NCBI GenBank assembly: GCA_964036155.1
Contig: OZ038423.1
Coordinates: 73,051,249 to 73,115,248 of the forward strand
DNA: 64,000 nt
Direction of reading: 5' to 3'
Source: Diploscapter coronatus
Taxonomy: Eukaryota > Nematoda > Chromadorea > Rhabditida > Rhabditidae
The translations under genes were made by a program, and so were the position numbers. Shown one piece after another: positions 38,076 through 49,496 of the stretch (position 1 is the first letter of the stretch; every line of letters begins with the position of its first letter). The notes below the pieces were generated by a model. It made no database searches. It was not told the origin of the DNA and saw only the letters and a list, made by a program, of their open reading frames with translations.

Positions 38076-38954
38076 CCTTGTTTATCAAATTGTGTTTGAC
38101 TGTTTCGCTTACTAGCCCCCGACTGGACAACTCAGTCGCACACCTTTTCATTGATTTTTATTGAGCCTTCGGTTTATAATTGAATCGTTCGATCGATCGT
38201 ATTAATCTTTGTTCTTTCTCCTTTCTAATTTTTTCCGCTCATGAGCTTTTTCATCAATCTCTTCGTTCGATTCTCGACTCTTGACTTTTGTTATCAGTTT
38301 TATATCAATTTTCTCATGGCTCAAATCTCTTAAGTGTGCAAATAACTGCGGTAGAAGCGGTGAGAGCAAGGGAAATTGGGATCGAAGTATACACACACGG
38401 CAACGAAATAACTGGCTAGTAAACGTGCCTGTACTAGTCAGCAATTCAGTAATTTTCGGGTTTGTTGACGGATCGGAATATTTGCAACTCGATCTGCTCC
38501 GATCCGACGACCCAATGATGCAACTCAAAAACCCCAATCAGATCCTATCCAACGAGCCTAGTAATTTCAAATTACTGGAGCTGTACTGACCGATACTCGC
38601 GTCAGTTGTTTCGTTGCTGTGCAATTGCAGAGTAGTAAGCCTGTTTTAATGCTCGAGTATTGGAGAGGAAATTTGCAAACGATAATGTTCAGCATCAATT
38701 GCCTGATTGGGGGACTGGAGACTGAAAATGAGTGGGAAAGACCGAGGGAGCAATGCGTTGATAGGAAAGACGAAATTTAACCGACTTATCAGTAATAGAC
38801 TGAAATAGGAAGTTTTTAGACTATTAAGAATGCTAAGAGGTATTCCGAATGAAGATACATGATAAGCAGGACAACGTTTGATTTTTTCCAGTCTATTCAT
38901 AGTATAAATTATTATGCTCATATCCAAAAGAAGACTAATAGAATAATGGCAACC

Positions 38955-39069
38955 TCGAAAAGATACCACGTCACCATGTCTCTTTGTTGCGAAAAAAACT
39001 CCACGCCCCGCCCCCTACTTTTTCTTTTTTCCTCTTCTTTTAAAGACGTGGTGACGTGGTATCTTTTCG
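38955..39069. repeat. 115-bp hairpin element, arms TCGAAAAGATACCACGTCAC
   Basis: Left arm 38955-38983 and right arm 39042-39069 are inverted copies with a few mismatches (TCGAAAAGATACCACGTCAC against GTGACGTGGTATCTTTTCGA) around a CCACGCCCCGCCCCC loop. TA dinucleotides sit inside both arms at matching positions. It is a foldback miniature element and shares the C-rich CACGCCCC motif with the element in pam-1. Confidence 0.6.
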
Positions 39070-39306
39070 AAATGGTCTAAAATAATGCTCACTTCGGATA
39101 ACTTATCCAATTGTTAGATCACCAAAATATCAATTGCTGATCAATTTTCGTCCATGTCTGCTGTCTATATTTTGCACTTTTAAAGTGTCCAATTGGAAAC
39201 GATAAGCAATTTGGCACCACAGATTGTGTGTTGAACTGTGATGAAGAGTCGACTCAGCAGGGCTGCAACTTTTCACATGATTTGCAAACAATTTATTATA
39301 GTCTGG

Positions 39307-39568
39307 CAAATTGATCACTTTCAAAATTAGTGGTATAAACTCGCATATGACTAATCGAACATTGTGTCGCGAAAAGGTGTACATAGCGGTCGAATGGTGG
39401 GAGCATCGGCCATTTCCCTTAGTGTAGTCATCGCTTCTTGCGGCTGATTTCGGATGTGCCATGGTCGGTAATGACGATGTCAAGCGTGGCTATTTATACT
39501 CCTCTTGACGCACTGTCTAACTTGTCGTATTCCAATTTCTACCACTAATTTTAAGAGTGATCAATTTG
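39307..39568. repeat. 262-bp inverted-repeat element
   Basis: The 29-bp arms at 39307-39335 (CAAATTGATCACTTTCAAAA...) and 39540-39568 are inverted copies differing at two positions. The interior contains a TATAAATA box on the - strand (about 39490). There is no clear target duplication. Confidence 0.55.
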
Positions 39569-40122
39569 TGCGGACAGGTACACGATGTAAATGCACGACA
39601 CACTATGCTCTCTCACTCGCTTCTCTATTTAACACACTCGTGTGTACGACACACGATCATGTACAAAGTTTGCAGTCCTGGATATCAGTGTTTGACAATA
39701 AGCTGAAGCTAAAGTTAGGTATCAGTGACACATATTTGATGAAATGTGCAAATTACAACACAATGAATTCATTCTGAAACAGGGATGTTCGCGATTCATT
39801 TTTGGAAGCAGAACCATAGGGCTATTCACAAATTTGATCAAACCGAACCGCGAATATTCCTCTCCTGAAATGACTAATTCATGAGAAATTCATAGAAGAC
39901 AGCATGCTAAAATGCTTATCAAGATAGATTTGACTCCCTTTGATAAAATGTCATTTCTCCATAGCTAAAAATATATCAAGTATAAGCTCATACGAGAGCA
40001 TAATTTTCTGCAGCTTTATTTTGTTGAAAAAATACTTCTTTCTTTCTGTTTCTTATCAAAACTATCTTATAGGGGAAGTACACAGATAGGAAATCGCGAA
40101 TCTTGACAAAATTTTTCAAATA

Positions 40123-40371
40123 GGGGTTTTCGATGACGATGATGAATTCAAAAAGTGCTGAATAGAAATCTGGAGTCAGGCAATTTTAAGCCGTTTTTAC
40201 TCATATTTTGTGCGAGAAGTGAGCAGATTTACTTTCAAAAATGTAAGCTAATTGTTGCAAATCTGTTAATACAAGTGAAAAATTGACGATTTTGACTGAT
40301 TTCCAGGTTCCTATTTAGCACTTGGCACTTTTTGACTCTTCACCATCGTCATTCCCGTCTTTGAAAACCCC
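40123..40371. mobile_element. 249-bp miniature inverted-repeat element with TA target duplication
   Basis: The termini are inverted copies of GGGGTTTTC, flanked by TA at 40121-40122 and 40372-40373. The arms continue imperfectly inward (GATGACGATGATGA against GACGATGGTGAAGA; CAAAAAGTGCTGAATAG against CAAAAAGTGCCAAGTGC), giving long pairing over about 70 nt per side. It is non-coding and probably Tc1/mariner-related by its TA duplication. Confidence 0.65.
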
Positions 40372-41391
40372 TATTTAGAAAGTTCCATCAGGATCCGTGA
40401 GTTTCGACTTTTGTATTTGCCCTGTCAGTCACTCATTTTCTCTCGGCTCTAAAGGCCCTCTTTTCGTACTGTTTGGAAATGATAAGAAATGAAGAGCAGT
40501 CGAGTTCTTATCAAAATTGAAGTCTAGAGATGCGAGGAGCAACGAAACAAATTACAACTCAAATATGTACCAGGTAAGCTGATTAGTTGAGGAAATATGG
40601 CAAACAATTTCAAGAGTTAGCTTCTACAATTTATAGTCCAGGAAATGTATAAGACAGTTTACAAGAGTAGACTAGGCACAAATATATTGTCAAATTCAAT
40701 AAATGAAGAGATGCCATTAAAATTGAAAATATGGCATAGAATTCTTTCTGACAATTTATTATTATGTCGAATGATTTTTGTCATTGTCTGGCCTGAGGAG
40801 GGGAGATTTTCAGGTGTTAACTCTAGAATTGGCTGATCTCCACGCCAAAGGGCGATTTCATGACGCTTGTCACGGGCCTGAATTCAGAAAATGCTCGATT
40901 GGAACTGTTCCTATAGGAAGTCTCGAAATCTCTTACACAATGCAGAAGTTGCACGCGAAAGTGATATTTTGAAAAAGCATGCATTATTTCTCTACGACAT
41001 ATGAATTATAATTATTTCAAAGTTGTCAGATTCATGAATGCACTGATAATTTTGCATTCTCTATGAATAGAAGATAAAAAATTTCATCAAATTATCGTCA
41101 ATCTTCCAAGGATTTGGAAAATAGTGAAAACAAGTGCATGATATAAAATTTGGCTAATTTCGTCTAACAATCAGCCGCGATTTTGGCATGAATATGCAAT
41201 GGAAACAAAGCGTGTTTGAGGAACGTGTAAAAATCACCCACAATTCGTCGACCAATTCTTAAACTTTTTTCCAAAATCCTAATGACGCTTGGAGAACAAT
41301 TCTGATACGTGAACATTTAAACGTTTATTATTTTGCCGATGAATGACTATTTGAGATAGAATAAATAGCATGAATTTTTGATTAATTGAAA

Positions 41392-41586
41392 TCAGACCTA
41401 GGGAGAACGATCGTCAGAAAGGCCTTGCGACCTACCCCCTACAATATTTTCTATACAATTTTGTATCTCTAACCTAAAATGTTCACAAATTTTCGCTGCG
41501 CGTGCTCAGTCACAATGAAAATTTCGCTCGTGCAACCTACCCCCCGTATATTTTCTTCGCCTGACGAAAGTGCTCCCTAGGTCTGA
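41392..41586. mobile_element. 195-bp miniature inverted-repeat element with TTGAAA target duplication
   Basis: The termini are inverted copies of TCAGACCTAGGGAG. Direct repeats TTGAAA flank both sides exactly (41386-41391 and 41587-41592). The inner arms both carry an ACCTACCCCC block, in opposite directions. The interior holds no coding frame. A 6-bp duplication separates it from the TA-flanked elements nearby, so it belongs to a different superfamily that I cannot name from the ends alone. Confidence 0.7.
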
Positions 41587-42510
41587 TTGAAATTAACGCG
41601 CAATTTGCACTTGAATAGTAAGATTTCATTGATTTGACGAATGCTTTTTACGCCAAATTCGACATTCCGCAATGCACGCTCTGCATTTGCAAAATTGCAA
41701 CAAATCTATTTCACCCCAACAAGTAATCGATCTTTGACAACATTCTCAAAATTTTGTCAAAAACCCCAAAACCAAATTTACTTCCTTGTCCAACCTAACG
41801 CCATACTATAGACTTTGACAGAAACGACTAGACCTGTCGCCATCACTGCTGAAAGATAAGACTAAATTATTGACAAGATTACAGTCCTTAAAAAGAACAA
41901 AGGCAACTTTTTATTTAAGCTCCACCTATTTGCTGGAATTTTTCTCAGAAAGAATTGTGGAAATCGATAGGAACAAGAATTTCGATTTTTGGCTCATTGA
42001 GGCCGCCAGGAAAATAGTTGCATAGTTATTTGGTGAGATAGTCTTGAGAAAGATCAAAATCATCAAACGTAGTGTTTTCGGCAATATTTGAAAATTTTTT
42101 TACAGATTATCCTCATTGCGCAATTAGGTTCTCGAAAAAACATTTGAGATATTTGCTTATGTTAGATTGAAATTAGAGCTGTATGCTCAAGAACTGTTTT
42201 TCTCTCGATAGTGTTTTCCTGAGCTTGTAAGAAAACGAACAAATTTTCCTCTTATTGAAGATAGCATCACAAAGCTAGCGGTGATATTTTATGGAATTTT
42301 CGTATTTACGACGTGTCTGCAGAAATGCTCTGATCAAAAACTTAAAACTGCCCATAATTCTCAAGACCAACTTTGATGAATGTTTTAGTGGGCTAGTAAT
42401 ACGATTATTGCTCAATTGTTAAATTCGTCGACAAGATACCGTTTCAAAGGAGAATTGGAACTATCACCTTCTTCGAGAAATTATTTTGGAGTTGGGAATT
42501 TCGCTGAATA

Positions 42511-45500
42511 ATGCTCCAGATTGGATTATTTCGTAGCAGTGTTTTATTTCTCATTTCGCTAGGTATATTTTACTTTATTGATTGTTCGAACCTGTGCAGG
42601 GGTGTCCAAGAATTATCCGTCCCCGTCCCAGAAAAATCGAATCTTGGACACCCCTGAATTTATGAATTTCAGAAATTCTTCACATAGTTTACGCGCAATA
42701 CGACACTAACCCATGTCTAAACGATGGTCTTATGTTACCGAATGGTATGGTAAATTTGTTTTATAAATTATTTTAGTTTTTAGGCACGTGTTCTTGTAAG
42801 GTCTTCAATTCAGGGCCAAAATGTGAAATTTCAAAGTCGTATTTTATTATGATTTTTTCATGGAACTAGATTTTAGATGCGATAGAACCGGAGTTCTTCG
42901 TTCTTATTCGAATGGGAAAGTAAATGGATCTCGTTGTATATGCGCCCCTGGGTGGTACTCAGTGAATTGTCAGATTAGTGAGTTTTTCAGCTAAATTTTA
43001 TTTTTGCAAGAATTCTTGTGCATTATTTGAGGCGGCTGGAGACCTGCTGCAGCCGAGAACGTCGATATTACCAAACGATCGCTTATTGTCGTATTCAACG
43101 TCAAAGACACGATGAAACCATACTTCAGCACTTTTCTCGCAAATATCAATTCGACCGTCTCAAACTTGCTGGTTAGATTTTATTTGATGAAGAAAATATT
43201 GCCGAGAACATTTCAGGCAACTCCAGAGAGCACACTATATCGATTCACGATATGCACATTCGTTACACGTGATTTTTATAGCATTTTTCCTTTTGAAAAA
43301 TTAACCTTCAGAAATGAAAGGTCAAAATAAGACGGATCTGTGGACTTTCACAAATTACAACGATTTCTACGCAAAATTGGCACAAATTGGGAAAAGCTCC
43401 TTCGTCACTTCCGATTCGCAATATCAAGATCTACTTGGAGCACTCTTCTACGCTCAACAACAGTAAGTTGAAAAGTTTAATTTAACCCTTTGAACGTTCG
43501 AATTCCAGAACCGACAACATGGCATTCGCTCAAACCTGGCTGTTCGCCGATTCTTTGCCGACCGATAATTTTCCGGAGAATACGCTGATGTCTTCGGGAT
43601 CTATCGAGAATTTGCTCATTCAGACGACATTGAACTGGAGAACTAAGGTAGAAATGGAATAATTTAATGTTTTCGTTTATTTTCAACTGTTTTTAGATGA
43701 CGGTATTCCTGTGTCAGGATGATTCTAAACCAATTTCCCTGAAAGGTGATGCTCATTACAACATTCTATACAGGATCATTCGTGCCACGCATGGTGACAT
43801 ATTCCTCGTGAATGGGAATGAACTCAAGCCCGTAGGAATTTCGCTCCCTTGAATTTTCGAATATAAAGGAGTTTGAGGCCCTGCAAAACGTTCTGTCGAC
43901 GTATCAAAACGTGGAGGACATTGCCGCTTACTACGATTTCCAGCCGGTCGATTCTATCTCCTTCGAGGTGCATCAAGACACTGTCTCTCAGACGATGTAT
44001 CTCATGATATGGATTAAGCCGGACTCAAGTGACTCTGAACTTTGCTTGAATTTTTATTATTCTCATCTCTAGATGCCGTTTCCGCACCGAATGTAAACGC
44101 AACAAATGCGAATCTACAAAAACTCAACTCAGGGAAATATTTTGCTGTGAGTAAAACAGTATCGTGAAAAAAGCAAAAAAACAAAATTAGTTCTACAAAT
44201 TAACCCCGTCGGAAGGCCAAATTCATGTTTCGGTTACGACTTCAGCTGATGTGAGTTTCAATGTCAGATGCTTTGTGCAGTCGCGAGGAACCGTCATTCT
44301 AAACTATAATGCTAGTCCAAAGATCGACTTCGGCAATGGCTTCGCATGGGCAGGCGAGTTTGCATTTTTGAAAATTGTAAAAATGATGGCAATTCAAATT
44401 TGGTGGAGCTACAGAGTGTACAATGATGCAGTGTATTTCTGAAAAAGTGAGATAACTCATTCTTTTGATAAACAATCACTCGGTCATTGAAAAACAAAAA
44501 ACCATTCTGTCGCTCGGCTATTTCATCAAATTTGAACTTCCGTGAATGACTGATCAAAACTCGGGCTGATCGTTTTCGTGAAAGGGGCGCCCATTCGATT
44601 GCACTCTTCAGGCATCCCCATGTGGACCGCGATTCGTCCCCTGAATATCGACTCTGTTGCGTACGTCTCGCGAACGGTGCGCGCTCCCGATGGCTATCCC
44701 GTCACTGAGAAGGTTTGTTCGGAGCTCAAGCCTCTCGAAGCCTCGATTGCTCCATACTTGATGAATGTTTGGAACGATTCTTGTCCTCCAGGCGCTTTAA
44801 CGTAAGAAATTTAAAACGAAACAAAAAAGAAAAAAGAATGAATTTTAGAACCGAGGTTAACATTTATCGAAACGATAATAGCTACATTCGAAGGATTCTA
44901 GCTGGATATTGCTCTAGTGCAGGTATGAGAATCGCGCGGAGCATTTTTTCATTCAATTGAAATCCTAGTTACTCATAATGCTGATTCAACGGATTCTCAA
45001 GAATCGAGCGGCAGAATTCCAAACACTTACGGGCCCTCTTTCGCCAAACTCGCTATAACACAGAAGGATGCTGCAATTACCTGTCCGAATACTAATGTTG
45101 ATGCTGCTGGGGATAAACGACAGTGGGAATTCAGACAGGCAATTTTTGAGTTGACGAAGCAAAATTGAAAATTTGATTCCAGACTTTGTTCATCTTCGAA
45201 AAATCATCGGCTCTGAAAGAAGCCTCCTCGAAAATCTTTCAACTTCTGAACGACTCGCTTCCCTCTTGGGAACAAAGTGGATACACTCCCAAACAATATG
45301 GGTTCATGGCTTTTGATGATCAAGGTAAACGAAAAAAGCATGAAGAAGTAAAAATCCATTTATTTTTCGACGCTTCGATGTTATTGAGCAACTTCGATAT
45401 TCAAACGTTCCTGACCAAACTGCAACCGACAACCGTCAATCTGAATTACAAATCTACCAAAGCGAGTCGAGTTTTGGATGCAATTTATCTGGTACCAGGA

Positions 45501-47589
45501 ATAAGCTTTTCACAATGAATATTCTAACTTTTAGGCAACCCAATTAATCCTCGTTCCACCGATGATGATTAACGTCATTCTGAATCAGGATAGTGCAATT
45601 CTACCGTTGAACTACAATTTCAGCTTGGTCGATAAGAATATTCAGGTTCATTTTAGTGGAGAAGATAATGGACAAATGCCAAGGTTCAGATAAATATCTT
45701 TTCGTTTTCTCCTTCCGGGCAATATTCTGCTTTCCCTAAGGATGAACGATTGACGAGTTGGGTTCGTCAAAGCGGAGGCCGATTTATGCCGTTGCAATTG
45801 GATGATCATGTTGTGGTAAGTCATGGAAAATTTTAACTCAAAAGATGGGTCTATTGAAGAGTTTATTATTTGATCCTTAATCTGGAAGGTGCAAAAAAGT
45901 AGTGTAGAGTTATTTTAGCGGCTAGAAAATGAAAAATAGCAGCAAAACAGGGAGACTGGCCTAAAGTCATTCTTTCTCTCCGCATTTTCGACTTCCCAGA
46001 TTTTGCTCTCTTCAATACTCTCACAATAGATTTACTCTATTTAACAAAATTTTCTTTCAAACTTAGGTTTTTTTCTCTATAATTCCTAAAGAAAGCTTTT
46101 TTAGACGACCAATTTCATCAAATCCGTTTTCATGGAGAAGCAGCTCGTTATGGACGAGCGAGTATCGGTAAAATAGAATTTATCCGAAAAAGAAAGATTT
46201 CTAATCGAGAAGAATTTAGGATTGTTCCTCCGGCAAGAATTTCTCGTTCCTAATCGACACTGAATCGCAGTACGCTACATTGAAGGCAGTTGGAAGCAGT
46301 GCTAATTTGAAAGTATTCGATGCAAACAGTAAGACGTTATTCTCTAAAAGAAATTTAACCAAACGATTTAGACGTTCCAATTCAATTCAATGGAGCCAAT
46401 GGTGTTGTCAATCTTGTTTCTTCAAATGGAGTTCAGATTTTCGAAATCGGTAGAAAAATGCTCAGTTTTCGATAATTCTCGAATTTTCTAGATCTGAGCA
46501 AAGCGAATATCGCGAAAGGTCAATGGACGGCATCGATGTCCACAGATAAAGGGGAATGTGGACTTCAAGTATTCCAACTCCCATTTTTAATCATGAGAAT
46601 TTTGTTTGATCTAGGTCAGAATAGTTGGTCCTTACACAGTCGTTCCAGGCTTCTCTTCAACAAACTCAAATGACTTTCCAATGATGCAATTGTTTGGCGC
46701 TAGAGGTAAGAGTATTAATTTTTGGATAAAAATCATGACAATTCCAGGCAAGAAAAATGGAGCCGCATCAATCATGTTCCGATTATTCACGCAATCGAAC
46801 GGAAACAAAACTATGGCGCTGAATAACGTAAAGTATCTTGGAACTTCTGTGCAGGACCAATTCAATGAATCGAACGATAATAAGAATTGGCAGACAATGA
46901 AAATCAATTCACGAGACGCTACTTCTTGCACATATCAATACGCTACTGATGTTTTTAATGTAAGAATTACCATCATGTTTCAGAAAAAAAACATGTGTTT
47001 TAGTTGCCCCTAAATCCTCTCGTGAAATTAGTCGTTTATGGGTCTGTTGGAAATTCACAACTTCAGCGAACATTTTACTACTATCAAGATTCAGGTAAGA
47101 GTAAATAAATCATTTTACGAGTTTATTTTTTATAGATGTAACTCGATGCAAAAACAGTAAGCCTGATGATTTCGGAATTTGCCAATGCCCTCAAGTATTT
47201 CAACAAATTTTATACTAGAAGAAAAAAACCATCTTCAGAATTACATAGGAGATTTCTGTCAAACACCGGTTTGTTTGAACGGAGCGTTCGAATCATTCGG
47301 AATTTGTGGATGCGTCAAGTAAGTTTCTTTTGAATAACTTAGAAGAAGTAATTCAATTTCAGCGGCTATTATGGCGATAATTGTGAGATTCGTGAGTTTT
47401 TGTTGTCTTTTCAACATTTAAAAAAAAATTATTATGACATTTTTAGCCATAACTCTGAAGCAATGGCCCACAATTCCGCCTCACGGCCCTACTCCTCTTC
47501 CAGAATTAACCACTCCATCATTTACTTATGTACAATACAAATATTTATCCTCTATCATCGTTATTTTACTTTTATCAGTGTTTTTCTAG
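42511..47589 (+). CDS. Large secreted or surface protein with EGF-like and vWA-like domains
   Basis: Complete gene of roughly 27 exons, many separated by introns of only 40-60 nt. Residues 1-25 are a signal peptide (MLQIGLFRSSVLFLISLEIL then HIVYA). Two EGF-like modules follow (CLNDG...GTCSCKV...KC; CDRTGV...RCICAPGWYSVNC). A vWA-like domain (RSLIVVFNVKDTMKPYF; SDSQYQDLLGALFYAQQQ), a beta-rich linker, a second vWA-like domain (RQTLFIFEKSSALKEASS; KIHLFFDASMLLSNFD) and another beta-rich stretch come next. Two more EGF-like modules (CKNSKPDDFGICQCPQ; CLNGAFESFGICGCVNGYY) precede a Pro-rich stalk and a C-terminal hydrophobic segment (LSSIIVILLLSVFF) at the very end, suggesting a membrane or lipid anchor. 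Neither vWA-like domain shows a normal DxSxS metal site. The architecture recalls nematode vWA/EGF proteins such as IRG-7, but I cannot claim orthology. Two introns (44354, 45139) have GC donors. Confidence 0.8.
42597..42656. mobile_element. 60-bp hAT-like hairpin in the signal-peptide intron
   Basis: The arms CAGGGGTGTCCAAGA and TCTTGGACACCCCTG are perfect inverted repeats around a 30-nt loop. CAGGGGTGTCCAA is a classic hAT terminal repeat. The flanking octamers AACCTGTG and AATTTATG match at five positions and differ only by transitions, so they may be an aged 8-bp target duplication. It fills over half of the intron 42563-42672. Confidence 0.65.
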
Positions 47590-47777
47590 ATTTTTGAATG
47601 TTTCTTAGCCAATTTTATGACATTCATAAAGTTGACATCTATTCTCTTAAATGGGAATTTTCTTAACTTATCCAATCGAATCCTATTATATAGGTGATGA
47701 TCTCAAAACGAGTAGCTATTAGGTGAGGAGTAGATTTTAAGTACGCCCTTGTTAAATTATGAAAGAATGTTAATTCT

Positions 47778-47799
47778 AATAAATTAGTCTCAAAATAAA
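47778..47799 (+). terminator. Two AATAAA polyadenylation signals after the EGF/vWA gene
   Basis: Canonical hexamers at 47778-47783 and 47794-47799, about 190 and 205 nt after the stop of the upstream gene. The transposon begins just downstream. Confidence 0.55.
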
Positions 47800-47912
47800 T
47801 AAAATTGGAGTAAATTTCGTTGCTCTTACTCGCTAAACATGATTCATATTTGGAAGGTTTTCGTAATGGAATGGTATGCCTAAAATCCTATTAACTGATT
47901 TATGAACCAATA

Positions 47913-49324
47913 CACTGCTGTTCATAATTATGTAGACCCCCCTATATTTTCAGGTTTCACTATGAAGACGCGGACAAAAACAATTCTCAATATGATTATC
48001 AGATAGGGGATATTGAAAAACCCCTGTATGTTAATTTTCAGGAAAAATTACCAACAATTTATTGATTTGTTGAAAAAAATCAATTTTAAACCTTGTTCAT
48101 AATTATATAGACCCCTACGAGTTTTTGACCCTCTACTCGCAAGACAAAGAGTAATCCGGCCCAAATTTTTATCACATATTTACTGAAATATCATTCATAT
48201 ATCACCAAAATTTCAGAACAATCTGACTTACAACAAGGTATCTACGAATTTTTTTTTTAAAGTGCTCTTAACTATGGAAATTGAGAAGTTCTGGAATTTT
48301 CACGATCGATGCAATGTCGAAATAGTGCGTAAAAGCGAAAGATTAACCCCTAACCTTTCTTATCTCTAAATACTAGTTCGTACGTTGCGACGGTTGACTC
48401 GCTGCGATATTTCCAATTTACCGAAACTGACCAAAAATGTTAGTGGGGGCTTAGAAAAAATTCATAACTCAAGATATAGCTACTCAATCAGGGAATTAAT
48501 GTCATGTCATAATAACATCATTATTGGGTTTTTTAAATACCACATTGGTATATCTTGGAAAAAATCTTTTAGGGAGGCAGCACGGGGTTTTTAAAATTTT
48601 CTCAAAAATAGGATAATTTTCCATAGTTAAGGGGACGTCGAATGTTTTAAGCGGTCGTCAAGCCCAAAAGCGCAACTTCAGAAGACATATTTGGTCTCAA
48701 AAGAAGCGCAATAGGATATATTCTCAAGATCAGTGATATTTATCCAGATATCATATCATGTATCCACTTCCTAATTTTTTTTCTAAACCTCCACTAACAT
48801 CTTGGCCAATTTCGGCGATTTGGAAGTGTCGCAACGATTCAACCGATGCAACGTGCGAAATAATATTTAGAGATAAGAAAGGTTAAGAGTTGCTCTTTCG
48901 CTTTTACATACTATTTCAACGTTGCACTAGTTGCAACAATCCCAGAACTCCTTAATTTCCATAGTTAAGGGCACTTTTCAAAAAAAAATTCGTAGATACC
49001 CTGCTGTAAGTCGGATTGACCTGAAATTTTGGTGATATATGAATGATATTTCAGTAAATATGTGATAAAAATTTGGGCCGGATTACTCTTTGTCTTGCGA
49101 GTAGAGGGTCAAAAACTCGTAGGGGTCTATATAATTATGAACAAGGTTTAAAATTGATTTTTTTCAACAAATCAATAAATTGTTGGTAATTTTTCCTGAA
49201 AATTAACATACAGGGGTTTTTCAATATCCCCTATCTGATAATCATATTGAGAATTGTTTTTGTCCGCGTCTTCATAGTGAAACCTGAAAATATAGGGGGG
49301 TCTACATAATTATGAACAGCAGTG
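47913..49324. mobile_element. 1.4-kb foldback transposon, Tc1-like termini, TA target duplication
   Basis: The two ends are inverted arms of about 550 bp (47913-48460 and 48775-49324) around about 315 bp of unique centre. The outer end reads CACTGCTGTTCATAATTATG and is flanked by TA on both sides (47911-47912, 49325-49326). The outer 330 bp or so of the arms are almost identical; the inner parts diverge clearly. Inside each arm, about 180 bp from the tip, lies a second copy of the terminal motif (TGTTCATAATTATATAGACC near 48096, mirrored in the right arm), like the paired transposase sites of IR/DR-type Tc1 elements. The centre holds a third copy of a TTCCATAGTTAAGG motif. No transposase frame exists, so it is non-autonomous. 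Confidence 0.85.
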
Positions 49325-49496
49325 TAGATAGATTGCTCTATCATGCTGCTCGTCAAAATTGGAATGGTTCCATTTCTCTAGATGGAGCCGATTCCTTGGG
49401 AAAACGTGGCTGCAGACAGATTCAGTCATTAGTAGTTTCCCCTTTCCGGGTTCAGAATTCTAAAATATAAAATGTAAATTAGTTAACAAAATTATT

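Larger units (their letters stand above)
36824..42510. other. Gene-poor region with several inverted-repeat elements
   Basis: This 5.7-kb stretch separates the ASPM gene from the EGF/vWA gene. The first 1.3 kb is U-rich, like a long 3' UTR ending at AATAAA 38070. Further on are at least four inverted-repeat structures (38955-39069, 39307-39568, 40123-40371, 41392-41586). Open frames of 100-117 codons occur at 38202-38589 and at 39130-39483 (-); the latter has TATAAATA just upstream on its strand, but neither shows a family motif or convincing splice structure. I call no gene here. Confidence 0.55.

Noticed and set aside
38281..38589. 102-codon open frame on the plus strand, antisense to a 111-codon frame
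   Set aside because: No family motif, no splice context and no clear promoter; both strands are equally open, which points to chance.
48385..48594. 69-codon open frame inside the foldback element
   Set aside because: It has no transposase motif (no DDE/D pattern or helix-turn-helix) and lies partly in the inverted arm.
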